Source: Undivivens sp041652635 (GTDB lineage: Bacteria; Omnitrophota; Gorgyraeia; Gygaellales; Profunditerraquicolaceae). Taken from it: a stretch of 22,895 nt of DNA. Of this stretch, positions 1 to 7,419 are shown piece after piece (position 1 is the first letter of the stretch; each line of letters begins with the position of its first letter). Made by a program: the position numbers and the translations under genes. The notes beneath the pieces are model-generated. The model was not told where the DNA came from, ran no database searches, and saw nothing but the letters and a program-made list of their open reading frames with translations. The stretch is taken from contig JBAZGW010000016.1 in assembly GCA_041652635.1 (NCBI GenBank), positions 1 through 22,895 on the forward strand, read 5' to 3'.

Positions 1-1
1 C

Positions 2-3000
2 TTGGGAATGGACGTAACCGTGGCGAGTATGCTTGAAGTGGAGAAACTTTCCTCGTTCGTTGATAAGTGCAGCAGCGTTATCCATACTGCAGGAGTGGTC
101 GGATATAAAGCTTGTGCTTTATGTCCGGTTGACGCGCTACTGGTGAATACCATATCGTCGGCTATACTTGCCCGGTTGATTGCGCGATCGGAAAAGACAA
201 AAAACCTTGTTTTTATATCTAGCCAGGCCGTATATGAGTCCGGGATTAGTGGGATGTCTTCGAAAACAGATGGTGTGTTTCCGTTATTTGAGACCTCCGT
301 TTTGCCTGCGTTCGAGCAGGGGGACATAGGCGCCTGGATTGCAGAAACAACGCGGGAATTCAATGGATATAGTAGGGAATGTTGTGAGCAGCTTTCCGCT
401 GTTTTTGCCAGAGATTTCGTAACGGAATATCTTAACGAGCATCCTGTACCGGAAGGATTCAACGGCCAGATGTATGGATTATCCAAATATTTGGCTGAAC
501 GGCTTATCGGTGAGATTATGAATCCATTGGATGTTCTTATCCTCAGGGCCTGCGTTATCTACGGCCCCGGCGATATGTTTAATCATAAAGCTAATATCTT
601 CATTGATACGATGCTTGGCGGTGAAGATTTTACCGGTGAAAAAGCTCTTTGGCCGGATAAGGCGAGGCAGTATTTATACGTTGATGATTGTATCCGTATA
701 ATCGAGTTGCTTATGAAAGATAAGATGTGCGGAGTCCTGAATGTCGCTAACTCGGAATTGATTGATAGCGTAGAACTTGCCGGGCTTATCCGTGAATTAA
801 TAGAGGAAATCAGCGGAAAAGAACTGAAAACGATTATGGAAATCGACTTATCCCCGGAAAGAATGGAAAAAACGCGTTTTTATTATATGGACACCGGCCG
901 TCTGCAACAGGCGGTATGTCCTGAATTTGTCACTTTAAGAGAAGGGTTGAAGGAGTCTATCCGTTGGAAGTGGGCTGTTAGAAATGGCGGAAGCGATGGC
1001 GGCAATTCTTTCGAAGAAAGGCTGAACGCGGCAAGAGAGTATGCCCGGGCAATGGCTTTTCTCGATGGACTGGGAATAAAAATAGATACTCGTTCCAGCG
1101 AAGCCGGATTGTTTCATCCGTTTTATGTGGCGCACGCTATGGGGATCAAGCGAACCGTAAATGAGGAGAGCCGGCCGTTGACGGTGTTCTCCAACGCGGC
1201 CGGCGTGGGATTGGCGGACGTTTTCCTAAGTACCGATTGCCGGTCACTGTATTGTGTCTCTAATTATTATGGCGGGATGAGCGTCGAGAATCTCCTGCGG
1301 CTTCCGGAGTTGGACATAAATCTTGATTATAGTAATCGCCAACGCAGTTTTAATTACAAAGAGTTCAAATATAAAAATGGATACGCCTGGTCCGGTTCTT
1401 TGGATACTCCGGAAAATATACTGATCGGACTGGCCACTGAACTTAAAAGCAGGGGCGTCAACAGGCAGTTGGTCACGGTTGATAGGAACATATCCGGATA
1501 TCCCAGGATAAATTATGAATGGGCATATTACGGGCAAACGCCGCAGCCCAGATCGGTGTGTTTTATTGATTTCGACGCGCTAAACTGCCGGGATGTTTTA
1601 CGCGAACAGCCGTGCGATATCTATTATCAACGCGCGGCTGAACTATTGCCTTTGCAGTATGCCGAAGGCAGCAAAAGCTATATTCGGGATGCGGCTGATT
1701 TAGTGCGTCCGGGCGGATTTCTTATCACGGATGATTACGCGTATCGTTTCTGCGATGGACCTGAGAGGAAACAGGTTTTTCCGATCGAACTGGTGGAACG
1801 GTCTATTCTCCTGGATCCGGGAGTGCGTGAAGCTATCATTAAATTAAGGAGTAACGATAACGGGCCCGGTTTGTTTGACCATTATGGCTGGGATTTAAAG
1901 GTAAGAATGAAGTCCGACAGAGATGGCGGGCAGGCGCGAGACTATTATTGCCGTCAGGCAGATGAATTGTTAAAAGAAGCGGCTGAAAAGAACATTTCCG
2001 TAGGTTCCATCGGGGGAGTTTTGCGGGATTCCGTTTCTTTGGAAGAATTAACGCGGAATTTGCTTCGATTAGGGCTGTCGGGCGTCCCCTCTTTAGAAGG
2101 AGAAATGAAAAAGGCAGGTTTCATTTCTTTTACGCGTGCTCTCTGGGAAAAGGTTGCCGGCGTTACTCCGTATCAATTTATTATATCCGGATGGGAAGGG
2201 GGTTTGCCGTATACCAGGGTGGATAAGGACGGGTTTACGTATTTTATTCATGGCTTGAACCATTCAGAAAGGAATGAGGATTTAAAGCGCCTTGCCGGAG
2301 ATTATGTCCGGGCGCTTAAGGCGGACGGCGAATTGGTGTATTGCGAAGAAGGATTAGAATCCTGGTCCGGAGATGGTGAATGGCTTGCCATAAAGGCAAT
2401 CGCCGGCCTTTTGGAAGACAGTGCCGTGAGTGAGGCTGAGATTAAGGCGTATTTCAGGGGATATAATTGTGAAGACAAAAGGGGCTGGTTATCAAAAGCG
2501 GCCGTAGGGGTGATCGCGGCCCTGCCTCGTTCTCTGCGTGGAATATTAGGGATTATGTTCCCGGCCGCTTCTTTTGGTGAAATTAGTAAAGCAATGCGTG
2601 ATCTGGAGGCGCGCGCTTCTTGTCCTGAAGAGATTAAGGAACTAAGGGGTATGACGCGAAAGTTATTATTGCCTATGCCGCTGGCTTGGACAATAACGGA
2701 ATATCTTCCCGCCGGTGTAAAGCTTTTGACGCGGGTTAATATTATGCGCTCTGCGAAGATGGCGGAACAGTTGAGAATACTTACTTATTATCTGGATCCT
2801 TCCGAGGAGAATGCGGTGAAGACGAACGGCGGGGGGACTTTACTTCTTCCTCTGGTGATGGATCCGATGCCGCGTTTGATAAACGCGTGCGAACGCGGGA
2901 CTGCCGGTCCGCTTGTCCGGCAGGTCCATTTTATCTGCGGATACGGGCATGAAGAGGAAGTCGCGTTCTTTCTGACCCATCCGGAATGGATGAAAGCGGT

Positions 3001-5341
3001 CCTTGCCGGAGAGTATTCCGCTGGGAGCGGCGAAAAGGATAAGGACGGCGGCGTGTTTTGTTTTGGGGAAGAGACTCCGTCTGAAGCGGTGGTGTCTCTC
3101 CTCCCGGGAAGAAAAATTCAAATAGGCTCTTCTGTGGTTATAGAAGACGGGACGCCGTTTCATTTGTATTGTAAACCGTGTATTTTTCTTATAGTCCACG
3201 ACAGTGAAAGCAAGACAACCTTGGCGGCGCACTCAGACTTCACGGATATGACCGCTGTTTCAGAGGCGGTGCGTACGGCTAAGGAGAGAATGGTCGGCGC
3301 AGAGGTGAAAGTGATCGTGGGCGGAGGGTCTTTGCTCTCCCGTTGGGACCCGGGAACCAACCTGAGTTTATGGGCTAATAGGGGTAGTGTGGTGGAGAGC
3401 CTGAAACGCAGCGGTTTCAACAATCCGATGCTTTTGTTCCCGCGCAGCCCGGACACCGGGCCGACCATGTCTTTTTATCCGTCTTTGAGCAAATGTTATT
3501 ACAGTTCGCAGAGAGAGGAATCCCTTTTTTCATTCATGACCAATGACGACTTGATCAGGAACCTGCGCAGCAAGGACGGCGTGCGCAGATATGATGGGGG
3601 GGATTTATTTATCCCCGGAGCCCGCTTTTTGCAGGGTGGCAGGGATATCGTCGGTGTAAGTGTCCCTTCTGCGGGGAGGAAAATCTCTTTGCTCCCGGCA
3701 GGCGAGGATTATCTTAAATTCTACGGAAACAACGTTGCAGTTATTCGCGACGACACGGCCGGGCAGGACGCCGGTTTCGTGAGTTACCGTGTCGGGCCCG
3801 GGGACAGCGTAAAAGTGAAAAACATCCTGGTTGGAAGAGGATCTTCTGGTTTTAGAGGATCGGGTATAGGTACCGGCGTATTGTCCTGGTTTATCGGCTT
3901 TTCCAGAGTGAATAATTACGGCTTCACGCTTTCTGATATTAGGAACCAATGGAATGTAAAAATCGTGAGAAAAATACTGCCGGACGCATTGATTTTTGAC
4001 GGCAGGCTGTCGTTGAATGTCCAGATAAGGAGCGCCGATACTTTAAACAGGGATTATGACGTCTTTTTTGATTACGGTTTGCCTACGAAGAATGCCGTAA
4101 AAGCGAGAGTGCGGGGAAATGAGCTCATTGGAGCGCGAAGGCTCGACCGGGAATATGAAATACGGCGGGGAAAGGCCGACTTGGGGGGTGGCCGCTTTTT
4201 GTCCATACGCGAAGGATATCTTGCTGTTGTCTCGGAATCCGGGGATGTTGAACACGATCCGGTCATCTGGTATGCTGATGGCTGGAGGTTCAAGCATATT
4301 ATGTGGCGCTCTGGGAAAGACGGCGGGCGCGATGGCGGATACCCCGGTTTTGCGGCCGGCGGTGGAATGTCCGGAGAGGGGCGAATTGCTGTCTTGGAGC
4401 CGGTAGCATCTCTTATAGCAGCGGGTTTTGTTAAAAGATATAATCTTGTCCCTTTTATCGTCGGTATCGGCGGCGGGTCCGGGGTGGGGAAAACCACTTT
4501 TGCCGGGAGGCTGAGATCGGCGCTGGAAAGCAGGGGGTTGAACGTTTTGTCAGTCGGCGTAGATGAATTCATCAGGACGCCGGAAGAGAGGAAAGCGATA
4601 GGCACGGAATGGGATGAAAGGCACATCCGGTTGGAGGAGGCGGGGAGCTTTCTTTCACAGGTAAAGGGCGGGGAGACGGAGGTGTATATACGTAAATACG
4701 ACAGGTCGGACAAGGCGCGTCTTAAGCAGGAGCGCATCGATCTTAAGAATACCGACGTGATCGTATTCGAAGGGTTATATGCGATAAACGGCGAAGAAAG
4801 GCTCGGCAATTTCATAAAGAAGATCGATCTGGCGGTATATATGCACGCCCCATATGACGCCATCCGGCAGTGGCGTTTTGAGCAGGAGACGCAAAAACCA
4901 CGGCCCCGCACCATTATGGAAATGGAGAAACATTGGATAGAAGGTAACGTTCCTGATTTGTATAAAAATATCCTTCCGTCCATCGCCAACGCCGATTTAG
5001 TAATTTATTCCGATCACGAAAGGAACATAAGCGTTTATTCCGTAGAAAAGGAGACAGCCGCTTGCGGCGCGCGAATGGCAGATGGAGGGGGGCGTGAAAT
5101 GGAAGTGGGAATAATCGCGCAGTCGAGCCCGGACAGGGGAGTTTCATTTCTTGAGCCGGTGATGTATTCGTCAGGCGGCTGGCGGCCTGTTGAAAAGGGA
5201 AAAGGCGTTGAGAAATCCGGAGGACGGCATAATTATGATCAGGCAGGTATGGATCTTCTTTTGGGGGAATTAGAGCTGATAAGCGACGGCCTTGCGGTAA
5301 CTTATTGTGGCTGTGATGCATACGTTGACATCTGTCTGTAG
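2..5341 (+). CDS. Giant multidomain protein (epimerase-like, methyltransferase-like, CheD-like, GNAT-like, uridine kinase-like), 5' end missing
   Basis: An open frame of 1779 codons enters from the left edge, so the first codon here is not a real start. Residues 1-320 look like an extended short-chain dehydrogenase/epimerase: VIHTAG at 26-31, S74, the Y158-x3-K162 pair and YGPGD at 187-191. The glycine-rich NAD loop lies upstream of the window. Residues about 330-640 resemble a SAM methyltransferase, with RPGG at 569-572 followed by an acidic turn. Around 1060-1110, C1060 and H1077 are 17 apart, as in CheD deamidases. RGSGIGTG at 1285-1292 resembles a GNAT acetyl-CoA loop. Residues about 1480-1690 form a uridine kinase/phosphoribulokinase-like P-loop domain (GGSGVGKT 1491-1498, D1521, E1590). 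DGG-rich linkers separate the parts. The two end domains are fairly secure and the middle ones are tentative. The overall function is unknown; sugar-nucleotide or nucleoside chemistry is only suggested. Confidence 0.8.
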   Translation: MGMDVTVASMLEVEKLSSFVDKCSSVIHTAGVVGYKACALCPVDALLVNTISSAILARLIARSEKTKNLVFISSQAVYESGISGMSSKTDGVFPLFETSVLPAFEQGDIGAWIAETTREFNGYSRECCEQLSAVFARDFVTEYLNEHPVPEGFNGQMYGLSKYLAERLIGEIMNPLDVLILRACVIYGPGDMFNHKANIFIDTMLGGEDFTGEKALWPDKARQYLYVDDCIRIIELLMKDKMCGVLNVANSELIDSVELAGLIRELIEEISGKELKTIMEIDLSPERMEKTRFYYMDTGRLQQAVCPEFVTLREGLKESIRWKWAVRNGGSDGGNSFEERLNAAREYARAMAFLDGLGIKIDTRSSEAGLFHPFYVAHAMGIKRTVNEESRPLTVFSNAAGVGLADVFLSTDCRSLYCVSNYYGGMSVENLLRLPELDINLDYSNRQRSFNYKEFKYKNGYAWSGSLDTPENILIGLATELKSRGVNRQLVTVDRNISGYPRINYEWAYYGQTPQPRSVCFIDFDALNCRDVLREQPCDIYYQRAAELLPLQYAEGSKSYIRDAADLVRPGGFLITDDYAYRFCDGPERKQVFPIELVERSILLDPGVREAIIKLRSNDNGPGLFDHYGWDLKVRMKSDRDGGQARDYYCRQADELLKEAAEKNISVGSIGGVLRDSVSLEELTRNLLRLGLSGVPSLEGEMKKAGFISFTRALWEKVAGVTPYQFIISGWEGGLPYTRVDKDGFTYFIHGLNHSERNEDLKRLAGDYVRALKADGELVYCEEGLESWSGDGEWLAIKAIAGLLEDSAVSEAEIKAYFRGYNCEDKRGWLSKAAVGVIAALPRSLRGILGIMFPAASFGEISKAMRDLEARASCPEEIKELRGMTRKLLLPMPLAWTITEYLPAGVKLLTRVNIMRSAKMAEQLRILTYYLDPSEENAVKTNGGGTLLLPLVMDPMPRLINACERGTAGPLVRQVHFICGYGHEEEVAFFLTHPEWMKAVLAGEYSAGSGEKDKDGGVFCFGEETPSEAVVSLLPGRKIQIGSSVVIEDGTPFHLYCKPCIFLIVHDSESKTTLAAHSDFTDMTAVSEAVRTAKERMVGAEVKVIVGGGSLLSRWDPGTNLSLWANRGSVVESLKRSGFNNPMLLFPRSPDTGPTMSFYPSLSKCYYSSQREESLFSFMTNDDLIRNLRSKDGVRRYDGGDLFIPGARFLQGGRDIVGVSVPSAGRKISLLPAGEDYLKFYGNNVAVIRDDTAGQDAGFVSYRVGPGDSVKVKNILVGRGSSGFRGSGIGTGVLSWFIGFSRVNNYGFTLSDIRNQWNVKIVRKILPDALIFDGRLSLNVQIRSADTLNRDYDVFFDYGLPTKNAVKARVRGNELIGARRLDREYEIRRGKADLGGGRFLSIREGYLAVVSESGDVEHDPVIWYADGWRFKHIMWRSGKDGGRDGGYPGFAAGGGMSGEGRIAVLEPVASLIAAGFVKRYNLVPFIVGIGGGSGVGKTTFAGRLRSALESRGLNVLSVGVDEFIRTPEERKAIGTEWDERHIRLEEAGSFLSQVKGGETEVYIRKYDRSDKARLKQERIDLKNTDVIVFEGLYAINGEERLGNFIKKIDLAVYMHAPYDAIRQWRFEQETQKPRPRTIMEMEKHWIEGNVPDLYKNILPSIANADLVIYSDHERNISVYSVEKETAACGARMADGGGREMEVGIIAQSSPDRGVSFLEPVMYSSGGWRPVEKGKGVEKSGGRHNYDQAGMDLLLGELELISDGLAVTYCGCDAYVDICL

Positions 5342-5350
5342 GGGAGGGGG

Positions 5351-5371
5351 TATCTGATCCAGGATCAGATA
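5351..5371. repeat. Perfect 10-bp inverted repeat just after the giant gene
   Basis: TATCTGATCC and its exact reverse complement flank a single central A, starting 9 bases after the stop codon. GATCC occurs again at about 5380. No T-tract follows, so it is not a classic terminator. It could be an operator for the promoter at 5410 or an mRNA 3'-end hairpin. Confidence 0.6.
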
Positions 5372-5409
5372 GGTCGACTGATCCATATTGGTTGAGGTCA
5401 TAATTTTTC

Positions 5410-5438
5410 TTGACAGGCAAAGTATTTTTATGTATATT
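5410..5438 (+). promoter_or_regulatory. Strong sigma70-type promoter
   Basis: TTGACA at 5410-5415 and TATATT at 5433-5438 are separated by exactly 17 bases, a near-consensus match. The predicted start site is about 5445. No protein gene with a ribosome binding site lies just downstream; a terminator hairpin begins about 45 bases after the predicted start. Confidence 0.65.
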
Positions 5439-5444
5439 ATTACA

Positions 5445-5540
5445 GTAGATATAATTAAGTCGTTAATAAAATGTTTTTAAATGTCAATAAAAGCCACGGT
5501 TTTTTCTATGATTAAGATAGAAAGAAAATGTGGTTTTTTT
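5445..5540 (+). ncRNA. Candidate small RNA (about 95 nt)
   Basis: This is the interval between the promoter at 5410-5438 and the end of the strong hairpin/T-tract at 5489-5540, so a short terminated transcript is predicted. The only internal frame from an ATG (5471) is 14 codons long, has no ribosome binding site and ends inside the hairpin, so a leader peptide is less likely. No known RNA family was recognised. The RNA is inferred only from its flanking signals. Confidence 0.35.
5489..5540 (+). terminator. Rho-independent terminator with long stem
   Basis: CCAC at 5494-5497 pairs with GTGG at 5530-5533, and TTTCTAT at 5503-5509 pairs with ATAGAAA at 5517-5523. There is one mismatch and one bulge between these blocks. 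The loop has 7 nt and a run of seven T follows. The A-run before the stem also pairs with the T-run. It would end read-through from the giant gene and also the candidate small RNA. Confidence 0.75.
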
Positions 5541-5656
5541 ATTTTCCTACGCAGAAAATCCCAGGCTTAAGCCAGGGGTTGAATGCGCAGGGCGAATGGG
5601 AATGTATCGCCGTACAAAGAGTGGGGGCTTCGGAGGAATTTCGCTCAAGTAGTAGA

Positions 5657-5760
5657 GAAACGCCGGGCGTTTGTCCTGAGTCTTTCGATAAATTTTAATG
5701 GTAAGCAAAGTCGAACCCACTCAAGATAGACTATGTAGAGGGATTAGCCCGGGGAGTTTC
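5657..5760. repeat. Dispersed structured repeat, copy 1
   Basis: This 104-bp element is clearly related to 9732-9836. Its ends form an outer stem: GAAAC 5657-5661 with GTTTC 5756-5760, and CCGGGC 5663-5668 with GCCCGG 5747-5752. An inner stem pairs TCCTGAGT 5674-5681 with ACTCAAGA 5719-5726, with one mismatch. Several stem differences between the two copies are compensatory. No frame is conserved, so it is a non-coding repeat of unknown type. Confidence 0.8.
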
Positions 5761-5803
5761 ATTTTTGGATATAGGCGGGGATTTATATGAATGAGATAAT
5801 ATT

Positions 5804-7312
5804 ATGAAGAGATTAATAGTTGTGTCGGCCGTTGTGAATTCTATATTGTTATTTTGGTCTACGGTAAACGGCGAAACTATCCCGGCTAAGAATATTAATA
5901 TTCCGGCACAATACGGGATCGTCAAAGAAGTTTACGACGCTCCTTCAGGCCTGGCTCAAGGCCGTCCTGTTATAATTCACATTCAGGATGCTCATTGTAA
6001 TTATGAAGCGCAAAAGAATATGGCGCAGCTTTTGGCGCAATTGGTAGAAAGCTATAAGCTTCATCTTATAATGGTGGAAGGTGGATCGGGTGACGTCAAT
6101 ATTTCATTCTTGCGCGGCTACTCCGACAAAAAGGCGCGGCAAGAGGTCGCCGATAAGTATCTTACGGAAGGTAAACTTTCCGGTGAGGAATACCTGGATA
6201 TCATCTCCGACTATGATATCGATCTTTACGGGATAGACGATGATGAACTATACGAAAAAAACCTGTCCGCTTTCCTTAAAATAGATTCCATAAGGCAACA
6301 AGGCGTGAGTTATCTGCGGAGTTTGTCGGTGGTCATCAATAAGCTTAAGCCGGTTATTTATAGTGATGAATTAATGACTTTTGAAGGTAAGCAGGAAGCG
6401 TATCAAGATAAGCGTTTGTCCTTGGTAGAATACTGTTTGTATCTGCGCGATACTGTAGAAAAAAAGAAGCTGGAATTGGATGGTTATCCTAATTTGACTT
6501 TGTTCTTGACGATCTGCGGCCTGGAAAAGAATTTGGATCTGAAGAAAGCCGGAACGGAAAGGAACGCTTTTGTCAGGGAACTGGCGGGACTTCTGGATGA
6601 GCCGGGTGTTCAGGAACTTGTGGATAAAAGCAAGTCTTTTAAGGAAGGGAAATGCGCCCCGTCCGAATATTATGTTTTCCTGGAAAGTAAAGCGTCCGGT
6701 AAACTGGACATTTCGGCTAAATATCCGGAGTTGTCAAGATACTTGAAATATCTGTCTGCGAGCCGCGGGGTGGCCCCTTCGCGACTGCTGAAAGAGATAA
6801 AGTCCGTGGAAGAAGGGATCCATAGTTCGTTCCTGTCAGGCGAGGGACAGAAACGATTGAGCGATATCGACGCGGCGAACAAGATCATGATCAATCTCTG
6901 GAATCTGGAGCTTTTTCCGGAAGATTATAAATATTTTAAGGCACATCCCGATAAGTTCGATGTCTCTTCGTGGACGGCCTTTTTAGCGGAACAAAGCCGC
7001 AAATACGCCTTGCCCGCCCCGCCCCGGCAGGAGAGTGCCGTGAAAGATAATTTGAGGCAGGTTGATGAATTTTACAGTTTGGGGATAGACAGAGAGGATG
7101 TGTTCATACGGAATATAGACATAATGATAAAAGAGGCCAGGTCCGGGGTGGCAGTGGTTATTGCCGGAGGCTTTCATACTCCCGGCCTTACGCAGCGATT
7201 GCGCGATAGAGGGTATGGCTATGTTGTAGTCGCGCCTGTCATTACCAAGAATACCGGGTCAAATACTTACTTCTCGATACTTAAAAGTCAAGGCAAGGCG
7301 GAAAAGGATTGA
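5804..7312 (+). CDS. Secreted protein with TraB/ChaN/EreA ('Tiki')-like motifs
   Basis: The 502-residue product has an N-terminal export signal: MKR followed by a hydrophobic stretch, with likely cleavage after about residue 23. Three motif blocks stand out. IHIQDAH at 58-64 is followed by Q and N, EGG lies at 92-94 near a strand end, and GGFH at 455-458 precedes a predicted strand at the C terminus. A histidine near the first strand, a following glutamate and a late GxxH-like histidine are what the TraB/GumN, ChaN and EreA-type superfamily of putative metal-dependent hydrolases shows. That assignment is by motif layout only. The middle (about 100-440) is helical, charged and unrecognised. 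The start has a weak ribosome binding site; two ATGs just upstream (5787, 5791) hit stops within a few codons. The gene stands alone, 462 bases after the giant gene. Substrate and role are unknown. Confidence 0.75.
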   Translation: MKRLIVVSAVVNSILLFWSTVNGETIPAKNINIPAQYGIVKEVYDAPSGLAQGRPVIIHIQDAHCNYEAQKNMAQLLAQLVESYKLHLIMVEGGSGDVNISFLRGYSDKKARQEVADKYLTEGKLSGEEYLDIISDYDIDLYGIDDDELYEKNLSAFLKIDSIRQQGVSYLRSLSVVINKLKPVIYSDELMTFEGKQEAYQDKRLSLVEYCLYLRDTVEKKKLELDGYPNLTLFLTICGLEKNLDLKKAGTERNAFVRELAGLLDEPGVQELVDKSKSFKEGKCAPSEYYVFLESKASGKLDISAKYPELSRYLKYLSASRGVAPSRLLKEIKSVEEGIHSSFLSGEGQKRLSDIDAANKIMINLWNLELFPEDYKYFKAHPDKFDVSSWTAFLAEQSRKYALPAPPRQESAVKDNLRQVDEFYSLGIDREDVFIRNIDIMIKEARSGVAVVIAGGFHTPGLTQRLRDRGYGYVVVAPVITKNTGSNTYFSILKSQGKAEKD

Positions 7313-7419
7313 GGAGTCTGAATATAGAAGGCGTTGGCGATCAACGGGGGAAACTTTAAGGGGAATATATGTTCTTCTTGGGAACCTTTAACCGGATAAA
7401 AGACACAAGGGAGGAAGAA

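Noticed and set aside
4072..4989. 305-codon minus-strand open frame
   Set aside because: It is a shadow of the giant gene. Its translation is Ser/Pro/Arg-rich without motifs, while the plus strand encodes a clear P-loop kinase-like domain here.
5471..5515. 14-codon open frame in the candidate small RNA
   Set aside because: It has no ribosome site and ends inside the terminator hairpin. It was kept only as an alternative leader-peptide idea.
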